A stretch of 64,000 nt of DNA from Campylobacter anatolicus (GCF_018145655.1 NZ_JAGSSY010000001.1:496001-560000), one strand, 5' to 3'; shown: positions 41,753 to 51,708, counted from the first letter of the stretch. The notes: generated by a model from the sequence alone, not told the origin. Made by a program: numbers and translations.

Positions 41753-44578
41753 TTAAGCCTTCTCTATGCGGCACAAACCGCCTTTTGTTTCTGGTATCTG
41801 TGTAACTATATCATATCCATAGTTTGTAACGGTATTTGCACTCTCTCCAGTTGCATATGGCTTAGTTCCGTCTGGGAAATTTCCAGTCATATCAATACCT
41901 TGCATAACGCCTGTAAAGTGGAATGGTAAAAACACCATATCAGGTGCAACTGAAGACACTACTCTAGCTTTGACTTTTATCTTTGTGCCCTCCGGAGAAT
42001 GTACCCATATCATATCGCCGTTAGATATAGACATCTTTTTTGCCAAATCTGGGTGGATATCACAAAACATATCAGGTGTCAAGCGACTTAGGTATTTACT
42101 AGCACGTGTCTCCATACCAGCACCACTGAAATTTACCAAACGTCCTGTTATTAAATTTAATGGGAAGTCTTTAGCAAAATCAGCACTTTGCTGCAAGCTC
42201 TCATACTGTGTATTAACGCGGTAGTGATTTGGCTTATCTTTAAAGTTTGGATACTTCTTAGCTAGATCAGTTCTTGGTGAGTGTAATGGCTCCCTGTGAA
42301 GTGGAATTTGATCCACAAAAGTCCATACTATCGCTCTTGCACGTGCATTACCATACGGAGCAATGCCAGCTTGCATACACTTTTCAGCAATGATATTACT
42401 AGCATCAGTTGACCAACTAGCTCCCATCTTAGCTTTTTCATCTTCTGTCAAAGTTATACCTAAAACCTGCTCGATATTTGCTTTTGTTATCTGTGGATAG
42501 CCACCATTTACAACAGAATCAATCGGTGCCGACCCCTCACCTGCAAGCTGACTTATACCATTATGCTCTAATCCAAAGCGATTTCTAAAGCCCATACCAC
42601 CCTTTATGACAGGAACATTTATATTATAAAGTATAGGGCTTCCTGGGTGCTTTTCAGTCCAGCAAGGCCACGGAAGTCCGTAGTATTCACCCTCAACTGG
42701 CGTGCCAGGTTTACCCATAAGCGTAAGCTCATCAAATTTATCCCAGTTTTTCTGGTGATTTTTAAGTCTCTCTGGTGTCCAGCCCGTAAGACCAATAGAT
42801 TTAACAATGCTTGCTATCTCACGAGTTGCCGCCTCTGGCCACTCAATATTGCCATTTGCATCACGAAGCGTACGTGTAAGCTCATCATAAAAGCCAAGTC
42901 GTTTTGCTAATTCAAATAAAATTTCATGGTCTGACTTGCTCTCATATAAAGGCTCAACCACCTTTGATCTCCACTGACCGCTTCTGTTTGTTGCTACAAC
43001 AGTTCCGCTATTTTCAAACTGCGTTGCGGCAGGAAGTAAAAATATATTATCTTTTTTATTTGTGATGATACCAGCTTCATTTACAAAAGGATCAAGCAAT
43101 ACTAAAAGTTCTAGATTATCAAGACCTTGCTGAACTTTTGCCTGTTGAGCGATAGATGTTATACCATTTCCAATTACAATCAAAGCCTTTAGGCTAGTTC
43201 CAGCATTCTCTATAGCATCGTTGCCATCTTTACCATCAAGCACTCCAGCCCACCAACGAGCGAGAGTAAATCCTGGCTTAAACATCCATTCAGGTTTATA
43301 GTAATTACCTTGCAACCATTCATAATCAACCTTCCACATCTTGGCAAAATATTTCCAAGAACCCTCATTTTTAGGGTAATATCCAGGTAAGCTATCTGGT
43401 GCATTTGCCATATCACTAGCACCTTGAACATTGTCATGTCCGCGAAGGATATTCGTACCACCACCTTCAACGCCCATATTACCAAGAACAAGTTGAAGTA
43501 TAGGAGCTATACGAGTATTTGAGCTACCTATCGTGTGCTGAGTAAGTCCCATAGCCCACACAAAAGAGCCTGGGCGATTTTTCGCATAGACTTCTGTTAT
43601 CTCACGAAGTTTTTCAACTGTCGTTCCGCAGACATCAGCGACAACTTCTGGCGTCCATTTTTTCGCCTCTTCACGTATCGCCTCATCTATACCATAAACA
43701 CGATTTTTTATAAATTCTTTATCTTCCCAGCCATTTTCAAATATAATATTCATCATACCATACATAAATGGTATATCTGTGCCAGGACGAATTTGAGCAA
43801 AATAATCAGCCTTCGCAGCCGTTCTTGTATAACGCGGCTCAACGACTATTAATTTAGCACCGTTCTCTTTAGCTTTTAAAAAATGTCTAAATCCAACAGG
43901 GTGATTTACCGCCGGATTTGCACCCATTATTATGATAGATTTTGCTTTTTGGATATCTCCAAGGTGGTTTGTCATCGCGCCATAACCCCACGTATTCGCC
44001 ACACCGGCGACTGTTGCGCTATGTCAAATTCTAGCTTGGTGATCTAAGTTGTTTGTCCCAAACATCGCAGCAAATTTACTAATATAGTAACTTTGCTCAT
44101 TGCTATCTTTTGCTGAGCCCAAAAACATAACCTGCTCTGGGTTTTCATCACGATATTTTTTAAGCTGTGCACCTATACGATCAAGTGCTTCAGTGTATGA
44201 AATTCTCTTCCATTTACCGTTCTCTTTTACCATAGGATACTTAACGCGACAATGTGAGCGAACCATATCGATCACGTCGCTTCCTTTACAGCAGTGTCCA
44301 CCTGCACTTATAGGGTGATCTTGTGCGACCTCTTGGCGAACCCAAACGCCATTATGAACCTCAGCCATTACACCACAACCTACAGAACAAACGCTACATA
44401 CAGTCTTTACCATATGCGAATCTGGAAATGGATTAGTTCTTTCTTGCTCACTTGCCTTTCTTGTTACACCACTAGAAGCCAATGCTCCAGTAGCTCCAGC
44501 AATACTCGCAAGTGATGCCATTTTCAGAAACGATCTACGTCCGACTTTTGGGGTCGGCATCGCTTTGTCTCCTAACAT
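41753..44578 (-). CDS. fdhA: Formate dehydrogenase catalytic subunit, selenocysteine- and molybdopterin-containing
   Basis: FdhA oxidises formate to CO2 in the periplasm. Two apparent frames (44578-44024 and 44002-41753) are one gene broken only by an in-frame TGA at codon 185 (44024-44026): DHQARI, TGA, HSATVAGVANTWGYGAM. That is the selenocysteine site of formate dehydrogenases. The whole is 941 residues, the normal length. Other marks are a Tat signal (KVGRRSFLKMASLASIAGA), a [4Fe-4S] site (CSVCSVGCG and GHCCKGSD), and MGANPAVNHPVGFRHF plus the C-terminal molybdopterin domain. ATG 44578 follows AAGGAG. A SECIS-like hairpin lies after the TGA. Confidence 0.96.
43996..44026 (-). promoter_or_regulatory. 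UGA selenocysteine codon and SECIS-like hairpin of fdhA
   Basis: The TGA at 44024-44026 is followed 13 bases later by TCGCC-GGTGT-GGCGA (43996-44010), a five-pair GC-rich stem whose loop contains GU. Distance and loop fit a bacterial SECIS read by SelB. Confidence 0.8.
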
Positions 44579-44602
44579 CTATGCTCCTTAAAAATTTTAA
44601 AT

Positions 44603-44776
44603 TTATTTTGCTTGTTTATAGTAAAATTCCCAAGTCTTCGTTCTTTTATACAAAGTTTCGTTTGACTTGCTTTCACCACTTTTTATGCCATTACTTGCAA
44701 CAACTGCAGTAGCACCAAGTGCAGCGGCACCGCCACCTACCATAAGTTTTTTTAAAAACTCACGCCTACTCTTCAT
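44603..44776 (-). CDS. Small twin-arginine signal protein of the formate dehydrogenase operon
   Basis: A 57-residue protein with a Tat-type signal: MKSRREFLKKLMVGGGAAAL, then a short mature tail (LYKRTKTWEFYYKQAK). Its ATG lies inside the end of the TorD-like gene, an 11-base overlap, and it ends 24 bases before fdhA. Similar small RR proteins precede fdhA in other campylobacters. It may be a membrane-anchored maturation or assembly factor for Fdh; this is inferred from position. Confidence 0.8.
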   Translation of the reverse strand: MKSRREFLKKLMVGGGAAALGATAVVASNGIKSGESKSNETLYKRTKTWEFYYKQAK

Positions 44777-45482
44777 CTATTTTCCTTTCAGTATTACGCC
44801 TAATGCGATTTTTCTCTCGTCTGATCGCTTCAGAACGTGATATTCCATCTTGGGTTTTTATTTTTTTTTCAATAACCGGTTTTCTTTCATTATAAAACAT
44901 TCTCTCAAATTCTATAAATACTTGCAAAAGTATCGCTACATATTTATATGCCACAGCATTTGGATGATAAAATAAAATTTCTACAAATTCGTCTATAAAA
45001 GGGTTTATCACACTGACAAAAAGCTCTTTTGCATAATCTTTATACACGTTATCACCGCTCATCTGGCGACTTATAAACTCAGCCATCAAGGCAAATACAA
45101 AGCCTATACTATCTTCATTTTCTTTAAATTTATTTTCGTTGCGTCTTACATCGGTCTTGCTAAGGAGTTTTCGCACACGCACACACGCTATTCCAGCCTC
45201 GTATCCCTCTTCATAATATGAAAAAGTGTTATGTATAGCATTTGGTGGTGCGTGAAAAATTTCATCGTATTCTTGTATTATGTTTTCTATGTTTTCTGGA
45301 GAGAATTTCAATATCAAAGTATTTGCGGCACTTGTGCTATCTTCGTCTAATGCACTATCTTTTATAAAATTTAAAAAATTTTGCACATCTTTATAACGAC
45401 CATCATAGCTAAAAACAAAAAGCTCTTCAAACAATGTATAATAAAGCTTTCTGGCAGCTAAAATAGCACTCTGATCTTCCAT
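44766..45482 (-). CDS. TorD/DmsD family chaperone for formate dehydrogenase
   Basis: A 238-residue cytoplasmic, all-helical protein of the TorD type, which binds the Tat signal of a molybdoenzyme until the cofactor is in place. Typical parts are LAARKLYYTLFEELFVF, the family motif around IIQEYDEIFHAPPNAIH, and FVFALMAEFISRQM. It is the first gene of the fdh operon (chaperone, small RR protein, fdhA, fdhB, fdhC), which supports a role specific to FdhA. Confidence 0.85.
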   Translation of the reverse strand: MEDQSAILAARKLYYTLFEELFVFSYDGRYKDVQNFLNFIKDSALDEDSTSAANTLILKFSPENIENIIQEYDEIFHAPPNAIHNTFSYYEEGYEAGIACVRVRKLLSKTDVRRNENKFKENEDSIGFVFALMAEFISRQMSGDNVYKDYAKELFVSVINPFIDEFVEILFYHPNAVAYKYVAILLQVFIEFERMFYNERKPVIEKKIKTQDGISRSEAIRREKNRIRRNTERKIDEE

Positions 45483-45591
45483 TTTCCTGTCCTTTTCTAC
45501 TTCGACGGATTTTGATAGTGAAACTTTACAACAAGTTTGCTTATTTGCTAGACTTAAAAAAATATAAATAAAAAAAATTAAACTTTCCTTA

Positions 45592-45612
45592 AATATGCCT
45601 TAATTGCATATT
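45592..45612. promoter_or_regulatory. Palindrome upstream of the fdh operon
   Basis: AATATGC and GCATATT flank CTTAATT, about 110 bases before the first fdh operon gene. The 265-base gap (45483-45747) otherwise contains only AT-rich sequence with several weak -10-like boxes (for example TATATT on the minus strand). A ModE-like or other regulator could bind here; no consensus is known to me for this group. Confidence 0.35.
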
Positions 45613-45747
45613 CTGAAAGGTCCATTTAATGGGCTTTAAAAATTTATCTATTTTCCAAAAAGATCTCTCTTTGATAATCTAAATAAATTTTTAACTATTA
45701 AAAAATAAAAAATATAACTTCAAATTTTAAAAATTTAATCTAAAAAA

Positions 45748-47009
45748 TTAAATTTTGCTTACTTCAATCTCTATCTTGTTATCTTTCTCATAAAATTTAT
45801 AGAGCATATCTACGCTTTTGTAACTTATACTTTTATCATTATATATATCTTTTTGAGCGTGTGAAATTTTATCAAGCATTGGCGGCAGCTCTTTTGTGAT
45901 AAGACTTTTTATTGACATATCCATTCCATGAGATAGGTTTTTAATAAATTTTCCATCCACTTGGCTCTCATTGATTATCGTATTTAACGTTGCATCAAAA
46001 CCTAAAGCTCTAAGCATCTCATAAAGCTCAATCTTTTCTGCAAATGGTGCTATATGGTCATTTTCTGAGTGATAACTCACATAAATAGGCTTTTTATAGC
46101 CACTTTGCACTTTTAAATGCTCTAAATTTAGCACATCTCTTATCTCTTCTCTAGCGTCATTAAAATAATTTGGTAAAGATTTATCTAAAAGCGTCCAGTG
46201 TGTTTTATCTGATGCAAATATACAAATATTATCAAATAAATTTTTTGCGATAAAACAAGGGTATTTGGTATAATCGATCTCCTTACCAAAACCTATCAAG
46301 CTCCATCTAACTTTCGCATAGCTACTATTATCTATAATGCCGTCAATGAGCCACGGAGCAATCTTTGCTGCTAAATGTGATATATATCCGCCATGAGAGC
46401 TACCTATCATTACCACAGGTAAACTCGTCCGTTCGCCCCCCCCCATAGTCTAAATTCTGATGATCTTTGCACAAAAAGCAGGGCATTTAATAGATCTATC
46501 GCTGACATTATGCCAAAATTTTGATACTCATCTTTTGTTGGTAAAACACTTGCAGATATATCAAGCATAAAATTTTTAGCTATCTTACCATTGCTCTTTT
46601 TATCAGCTATAACTTTGCCCAAAGCATTTAAAAATTTATGAGCGATATCAGGCTCAAAAAGTAAAGATATATCGTCTTCTAACCTTATACCAATCTCTTC
46701 ACATTTTTTGCGAAATATCACTTGATCAAGCCTATCAAGATAAAATTTAGATCCGAGTTGGGGTCTATTGCCTATGCAGTGATAATTTACGCTAACAACC
46801 GCCACACTAAACTCACTGGCTACATACTCTGCTAAATGTTCGCGGTAGTTACTATCGGCATCACCGCCCAAACCAGGCACTATAAAGACGATAGCTTTTA
46901 TATCCTTATCATCATCAAAACACACGCGAAATTCTAGTGGATAGTTGCGTTTTATACCTAGTTCAGCATCATCACAGCTATCTATCTCATATGTTTTATT
47001 TACTATCAT
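45748..47009 (-). pseudogene. DUF2920 family protein, switched off by a G9 tract (phase-variable)
   Basis: Two overlapping frames are halves of one alpha/beta-hydrolase-like DUF2920 protein. The first half (from ATG 47009) reads FIVPGLGGDADSNYREHLAE and fails at a run of nine G. The second half contains the nucleophile elbow MIGSSHGGYISH, then HSENDHIAPFAEKI and the late NLSHGMDMS histidine. Adding one G (or losing two) joins FRLW to GGGERTSLPVVM and gives about 420 residues. In C. jejuni this family has several phase-variable copies. As sequenced the gene is off. It lies between the fdh operon and nspC, nine bases after nspC. Confidence 0.87.
46436..46444 (-). repeat. Homopolymeric G9 tract (contingency locus)
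   Basis: Nine consecutive C on the plus strand, so nine G in the DUF2920 gene. In an AT-rich genome this is far from chance expectation, and it is the only such tract I saw in the window. Slippage here would switch the gene between frames; ten or seven G would be in frame. Confidence 0.93.
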
Positions 47010-47018
47010 TTTTTACCT

Positions 47019-48161
47019 TTAGTTTCTATCACGATACTGCTCATAGCCAAATTTTCTAACTACTTTTAGCTCTCCGTCTGATTTTAGCAAAAGCAGATCA
47101 GGCAACTTTATGCCGTTAAATGTCGTATTTTTAACTATAGTGTAGTGAATTTGATCCTCAAATATAACCTTATCGCCGATGTTTAAGGGAGTGTCAAATT
47201 TATAAACCGCGTCCCCTGCATCCTGCCCTACGATGTCGCCAGATAAGCAAGTATCACCGCCAAACATATACTCAAATTTGCCATTTTTGCTCTCACCTCT
47301 AACCGCTGGACGATACGGCATAAGTATAGTATCGGGCATATGAGCCTCGGCTGAAACGTCTAGTATTGCGATATTTCGCTCATTTTCAACAATATCAAGC
47401 ACAGAGGCTATCAAAAATCCAGTCTGCCAACCAACCGCCTCACCTGGTTCTAAATACACCTGCACGCCATATCTTTCACGGAATTTTTTTATTAAATTTA
47501 TTAAAAGCTCTATGTTATAATCAACCCTTGTTATATGGTGTCCTCCGCCAAAATTTACCCATTTCACTTTTGATATAAACTCGCCAAATTTCTCTTCAAA
47601 AGCCATCAGTACAGTCTCTAAACTCTCAGCACTCTCCTCGCAAAGTGCGTGAAAATGTAGCCCATCTATGCCATCTAAACTTTTAAATTTATCAAAATTT
47701 GCCCTAGTTACACCAAGGCGACTAAAACGTCCGCAAGGATTATACATATCAACAGGCGAAGCCGAGCTCTCTGGGTTGACACGGATACCACAGCTAACAC
47801 CGTTTTTTAGAGCTTTGTCTTTAAATTTAAGCCACTGATTAAGACTATTAAAAACGACGTGTTTTGAAAGCGATAAAATTTCATCTATATCTTCGTCTTT
47901 AAAAGCCGGCGAATACGTATGTATCTCGCCTTCTACGAACTCATCAGCAAATTTCGCCTCGTATAGTCCGCTACAAGTCGCTCCATCGAGATACTCACTC
48001 ACGATGTCCATCGCTCCGCTAAAAGCAAAGCCTTTAAGTGCGACTAAGATTTTCGCTCCGCTTTCATCTTTAACACGCTTTAAAAGCTCTAAGTTTTTAC
48101 GCAAAAGTTGCTCTTCGCAGACGTAGGCTGGAGTTTTTATGCTATTTATTAGCTCGTTCAT
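47019..48161 (-). CDS. nspC: Carboxynorspermidine/carboxyspermidine decarboxylase
   Basis: NspC removes CO2 from carboxyspermidine in the last step of the alternative spermidine route. The 380-residue PLP-dependent enzyme has the PLP lysine in GAKILVALKGFAFSG, the histidine-containing GLHFHALCEES, VNFGGGHHITR, the phosphate-binding LEPGEAVGWQTG, and FGGDTCLSGDIVG with the cysteine of the second subunit. Its partner enzyme is encoded at 61.4 kb. Confidence 0.94.
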   Translation of the reverse strand: MNELINSIKTPAYVCEEQLLRKNLELLKRVKDESGAKILVALKGFAFSGAMDIVSEYLDGATCSGLYEAKFADEFVEGEIHTYSPAFKDEDIDEILSLSKHVVFNSLNQWLKFKDKALKNGVSCGIRVNPESSASPVDMYNPCGRFSRLGVTRANFDKFKSLDGIDGLHFHALCEESAESLETVLMAFEEKFGEFISKVKWVNFGGGHHITRVDYNIELLINLIKKFRERYGVQVYLEPGEAVGWQTGFLIASVLDIVENERNIAILDVSAEAHMPDTILMPYRPAVRGESKNGKFEYMFGGDTCLSGDIVGQDAGDAVYKFDTPLNIGDKVIFEDQIHYTIVKNTTFNGIKLPDLLLLKSDGELKVVRKFGYEQYRDRN

Positions 48162-48253
48162 TTTTGCTCTTTAGTTTTAAATTTTGATCTAAGTATATCT
48201 AAATTTTATTTTATGTAAAATCAATAAAAATTTTTAATTTTAGGAGAAAACCA

Positions 48254-48481
48254 ATGGTAGAAGTTGAGTTTTTAGGGCCAATAAAATTTAATAATATCAA
48301 GATAGAGGCTAAAAACTTAGCTGAGCTTAAAGATGCTTTGGCTGAGTATAGTGAGCTTGAGCTTGGCGAATGGCTCAAAATCTGTGCGGTAGCTGTGAAT
48401 GACGAGATAGTAAGCTCACTTGATACACTACTTAAAAACGGTGATAAGGTCTCTATCTTGCCACCAGTTTGTGGAGGCTAA
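48254..48481 (+). CDS. moaD: Molybdopterin synthase sulfur carrier subunit MoaD
   Basis: A 75-residue ubiquitin-like protein ending in the double glycine (VSILPPVCGG) that carries the thiocarboxylate used to build the molybdopterin dithiolene. It starts at the ATG after AGGAG and is followed one base later by moaE. It serves FdhA and other molybdoenzymes. Confidence 0.93.
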   Translation: MVEVEFLGPIKFNNIKIEAKNLAELKDALAEYSELELGEWLKICAVAVNDEIVSSLDTLLKNGDKVSILPPVCGG

Positions 48482-48482
48482 G

Positions 48483-48929
48483 ATGAGTCAAAACTTAGAA
48501 ATTTATAACGGAAGCCTTGATGTTTGCGAGATAACAAAGCGTTGGTATGAAGCCTATAAGGACAAAAACTGCGGTGCGTTAATAACATTTGTGGGTATCG
48601 TGCGTGAAGAGGGCGGCATCTCGGCACTTAGCTTTGATATTTATGAGCCTATTTTAAAGCGTTGGTTAAATGCATGGGAGGAGTGTGCGGCACGTGAAAA
48701 TGCTTATGTATTGTTCGCTCACTCAAGAGGCGATGTGATGGTGCATACAAGCTCATATGTCGCTGGTGTAGTTAGCCCACAACGCAAGGTCGCTTTACGG
48801 CTAATAAATGAGTTTGTAGAGGATTTTAAAGCAAACGCACCTATATGGAAATATGATGTAATAAATGGCGAGAGAATTTATGCCAAAGAGAGAAGCCAAG
48901 TCATAAAAGGAGCTGGACTCTTGGCGTAA
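48483..48929 (+). CDS. moaE: Molybdopterin synthase catalytic subunit MoaE
   Basis: MoaE forms a heterotetramer with MoaD to convert precursor Z into molybdopterin. The 148-residue protein contains CGALITFVGIVRE, the conserved HSRGDV segment, and the catalytic lysine region APIWKYDVINGERI. The ATG at 48483 sits behind a GGAGG that overlaps the end of moaD; the longer upstream frame is only moaD read in another register. Confidence 0.95.
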   Translation: MSQNLEIYNGSLDVCEITKRWYEAYKDKNCGALITFVGIVREEGGISALSFDIYEPILKRWLNAWEECAARENAYVLFAHSRGDVMVHTSSYVAGVVSPQRKVALRLINEFVEDFKANAPIWKYDVINGERIYAKERSQVIKGAGLLA

Positions 48930-49075
48930 ATTTTATAAAAATGCAACTAGACACAAGTAATTTTACTAACAAATTTAAAAATTACTAACTACAAAAAAGC
49001 TTATTAGTAAATTTATATTCAATAACACAATCTATGTAGTTTGTATTTTTATTTTACCCTCTATTAAAATCACTC

Positions 49076-49113
49076 AAAAGCATAGCAAACACATTTGCAT
49101 TCGCTATGCTTTT
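49076..49113. terminator. Two-way terminator between moaE and yedE
   Basis: AAAAGCATAGC (49076-49086) and GCTATGCTTTT (49103-49113) pair perfectly over 11 bases and are followed by T-runs on both strands. An inner GCAAA/TTTGC pair gives an alternative stem. It lies between convergent genes. Confidence 0.82.
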
Positions 49114-49133
49114 TCTGTAATTGACGTGGAAAT

Positions 49134-50195
49134 TTACGCTATCTTGCGATTAAAAAAGCCTATATATCCTGCTACTACAAAGCCTATTACTACTGCATAC
49201 GGAGCAGCTGCACTTATTCCAGCTCCTGAACTTGCCAATAAAAAGTTATGAGCTATCGCTCCACCTGCCATCATACCAACGATAAAGATAACGGAGCTTA
49301 AATTCCCTGTACCCATTTGCACAAGATGCTTACCCGGACAACCTTCGCTAAGGCTAAAACAAAGTCCAGCTAAAACCATACCTAAAAAGTTCCAGATGTA
49401 GTCATTGTGTGCGATAGGTTGGGCTTCAAAGCCAAATTTATACTGACCCAAGGCTGCATTTGCAATACTTGCAAACAAAATGATACTAATAATGCCAAAA
49501 AACATAGAAAAATCGCCACGAAACGCTCTGCCTATCGCTCCAACACTACAAAATTTACTTTTATGCATTAATGCTCCTACGATAATTGCTACAACAAGCG
49601 ACATGATTACTGGTGCGTGTTGCGATCCAGGCCCTTTAACTGAGATAAAAAGTGCTGCATTTTCACCTATTTTTAGTTCAAAAACAAGTGCAATAAGCAA
49701 CAAGACTCCAATTATTGTAGGTGCTAATCCCATTGCAGTAGTAGTTTTAACACTCTCGCCCAAGGCATATCCACGCTTTTTAAAAAACATACCGCACATT
49801 ACGCCTACGCTAAGCCCCAAAACACCAGCGATCGCTGTCATATCGCCACCACCAAGACGTAAAAACGCCCTCCATGGACATCCAAGAAACACAAGACATC
49901 CAATCATAGCAAAAACACCAAGTAAAAATCGCACAAATGGCGATGAGCCAGTGTTTGGCGAAAACTCACGCGTCCAAAACATACTAGCCAAGAAACCGCC
50001 AACTATAAGCCCTATAATTTCAGGACGAACATACTGCACTACAGCAGTTCTATGAAAACCCATAGCACCGGCTGTATCACGCAAAAAACAAGCCGCACAC
50101 ACTCCCATATTACCTGGATTGCCAAAAAAGACCAAAAATGCGGCCAAAACGCCAAGTGTAGCTCCTGATATAATAAACCATTTTGAAGAACTCAT
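49134..50195 (-). CDS. yedE: YedE family putative selenium transporter
   Basis: A 353-residue membrane protein with about ten helices arranged as a repeat, and conserved cysteine motifs in or near them: NMGVCAACFLRD, FLGCPWRAFLRLGGGD, KSKFCSVGAIGRAF and SLSEGCPGKHLVQMGTGN. YeeE/YedE proteins move sulfur species such as thiosulfate; those encoded beside selD and yedF are thought to import a selenium compound. It lies 11 kb from yedF here but within the same functional region. Confidence 0.87.
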   Translation of the reverse strand: MSSSKWFIISGATLGVLAAFLVFFGNPGNMGVCAACFLRDTAGAMGFHRTAVVQYVRPEIIGLIVGGFLASMFWTREFSPNTGSSPFVRFLLGVFAMIGCLVFLGCPWRAFLRLGGGDMTAIAGVLGLSVGVMCGMFFKKRGYALGESVKTTTAMGLAPTIIGVLLLIALVFELKIGENAALFISVKGPGSQHAPVIMSLVVAIIVGALMHKSKFCSVGAIGRAFRGDFSMFFGIISIILFASIANAALGQYKFGFEAQPIAHNDYIWNFLGMVLAGLCFSLSEGCPGKHLVQMGTGNLSSVIFIVGMMAGGAIAHNFLLASSGAGISAAAPYAVVIGFVVAGYIGFFNRKIA

Positions 50196-50350
50196 AAATT
50201 TTCCTAATATCGTAGTAAAATCAACCTGATTTCTTAAACATTATTTTAATGTGTTTAAAATAAAAAAATAATAAATTTGGTCTTACCACTTGTAAATTTT
50301 GTCACAAATATAATCAATGCCAAAATTTAAAATTTTGGCTAAATTTGTGT

Positions 50351-50356
50351 TACAAT
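50351..50356 (+). promoter_or_regulatory. -10 element for moeA
   Basis: TACAAT preceded by TTTGTG lies 25 bases before the moeA start codon in the yedE/moeA divergent gap. It implies a very short leader. Confidence 0.4.
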
Positions 50357-50380
50357 TATGCAAAATTTGCAGGAGTAATT

Positions 50381-51586
50381 ATGATAAAGACAGACTTTCC
50401 AAGCTATGATGAAACACTTAAAATGCTTAAAAAAACGATCACACCATGGGATAAAGTGCAAAAAGTCGCCATAACCGAGGCATTAGATCGAAATATAGCA
50501 TTTGACGTTATCGCAGCCGACAACTACCCAGCCAAAGCCATCTCAGCGATGGATGGATACGCATTTACGTGGGATGAAAATTTAAATGAACTTGAGCTTA
50601 TTGGCACCGATCTGCCAGCTGGCAGTGATAAGAATATCGTTGTAAAAAAAGGGCAATGCATAAAAACTTTTACCGGCTCACTTATGAGTGATGGGACTGA
50701 TACACTTGTGCCGATAGAAAATATTGAGATAAACGGCAACAAAGTAAGCATAAAAAGCCCCGTTAAGCGTGGATTTGCTGTCCGGAAAGTAGGTGAGAGC
50801 TACAAAAAAGGCGAAGTGCTAATAAAAAAAGGTACACATCTAAGCTACGCTGAGATTGCACTCTTAGCTGAGCTTGGTTTGTTTCATATAAGTGTATTTG
50901 TCCGTCCACGTGTAGCGATATTAGCAACTGGTAGCGAGATAAAAGATCTTGGCGAGCCTCTAGAAAATGAGGCACAAATTCATAGCTCAAACCATATAGC
51001 CGTTGCGATGATGATACGTAAAATGGGGGCTGAACCGATAGTGTGCGAGATTGTAAAGGATACGGCAGACGGTGTAAAAAATGCTATCATAAACGCTCTA
51101 AAAACCGCTGATATACTTATTACTACAGGTGGTGTTAGCATGGGGGATTATGACTTTGTCAAGTTAGCACTAAATGAGAGCTTTAAGCTAATAGTAAATG
51201 GTGCTGCCATAAAGCCGGGTCGGCATATCAAAGTTGCAACGAGTGGCGAGAAATACATATTTGCACTGCCAGGATTTCCGTATTCAGCGATGGTAATGTG
51301 TGTCCTATACGTTAGAGTGCTAATAAATACGTGGTTTGCAGCAGATGAGCCACGTATAACGGCTATACTTGATGAGAATTATACGAAACGGTCGCCATTT
51401 TTGGAATTTACAGCTGTAAATTTAGTAGTTAAAAACGGCGAGATTCACGCAAATCTAGATAATAAAAAGCTTGGTAGCTCAGCGATAGTAAATAACTTAA
51501 CAAATAATGCAGCTTTGCTTATCATACCAAAAGAGACAGAATTTATCGCAAAAGGCGAAGTGGTTGAGATCTTAAAGATGGTTTAA
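50381..51586 (+). CDS. moeA: Molybdopterin molybdenumtransferase MoeA
   Basis: MoeA inserts molybdate into adenylylated molybdopterin. The 401-residue protein has NYPAKAISAMDGYAF, GTDTLVPIENIE, VAILATGSEI, TTGGVSMGDYDFVKLAL and LPGFPYSAMVMCVLYV. I took the ATG at 50381 directly after AGGAG; 12 further codons upstream are open but unlikely. It ends in a hairpin terminator. Confidence 0.94.
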   Translation: MIKTDFPSYDETLKMLKKTITPWDKVQKVAITEALDRNIAFDVIAADNYPAKAISAMDGYAFTWDENLNELELIGTDLPAGSDKNIVVKKGQCIKTFTGSLMSDGTDTLVPIENIEINGNKVSIKSPVKRGFAVRKVGESYKKGEVLIKKGTHLSYAEIALLAELGLFHISVFVRPRVAILATGSEIKDLGEPLENEAQIHSSNHIAVAMMIRKMGAEPIVCEIVKDTADGVKNAIINALKTADILITTGGVSMGDYDFVKLALNESFKLIVNGAAIKPGRHIKVATSGEKYIFALPGFPYSAMVMCVLYVRVLINTWFAADEPRITAILDENYTKRSPFLEFTAVNLVVKNGEIHANLDNKKLGSSAIVNNLTNNAALLIIPKETEFIAKGEVVEILKMV

Positions 51587-51607
51587 GCTGGTTAATTTAA
51601 CCAGCTT
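51585..51607 (+). terminator. Terminator at the end of moeA
   Basis: AAGCTGGTTAA and TTAACCAGCTT form a perfect 11-pair stem with a single central base. It overlaps the moeA stop codon and runs into TTACC and further T-rich sequence. Confidence 0.7.
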
Positions 51608-51708
51608 TACCAAATTTTTATCTAAATTTAATAAAAAATACTATTAATTTCGCTCAGTTATGCTCTTAATTTAACTAATCTACCTACTACAAAGTTATGT
51701 TTAGTGAT

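Noticed and set aside
44002-44026. A frameshift or stop splitting formate dehydrogenase into two genes
   Set aside because: The TGA is in frame, sits exactly at the selenocysteine position and is followed by a SECIS-like hairpin; the joined length is normal.
49480-50055. Plus-strand 191-codon frame opposite yedE
   Set aside because: It is the antisense shadow of a membrane protein with conserved motifs on the other strand.
51587-51708. CRISPR array or cas genes after moeA
   Set aside because: C. jejuni has its CRISPR locus near here, so I looked for direct repeats; there are none, only a hairpin terminator and a short spacer.
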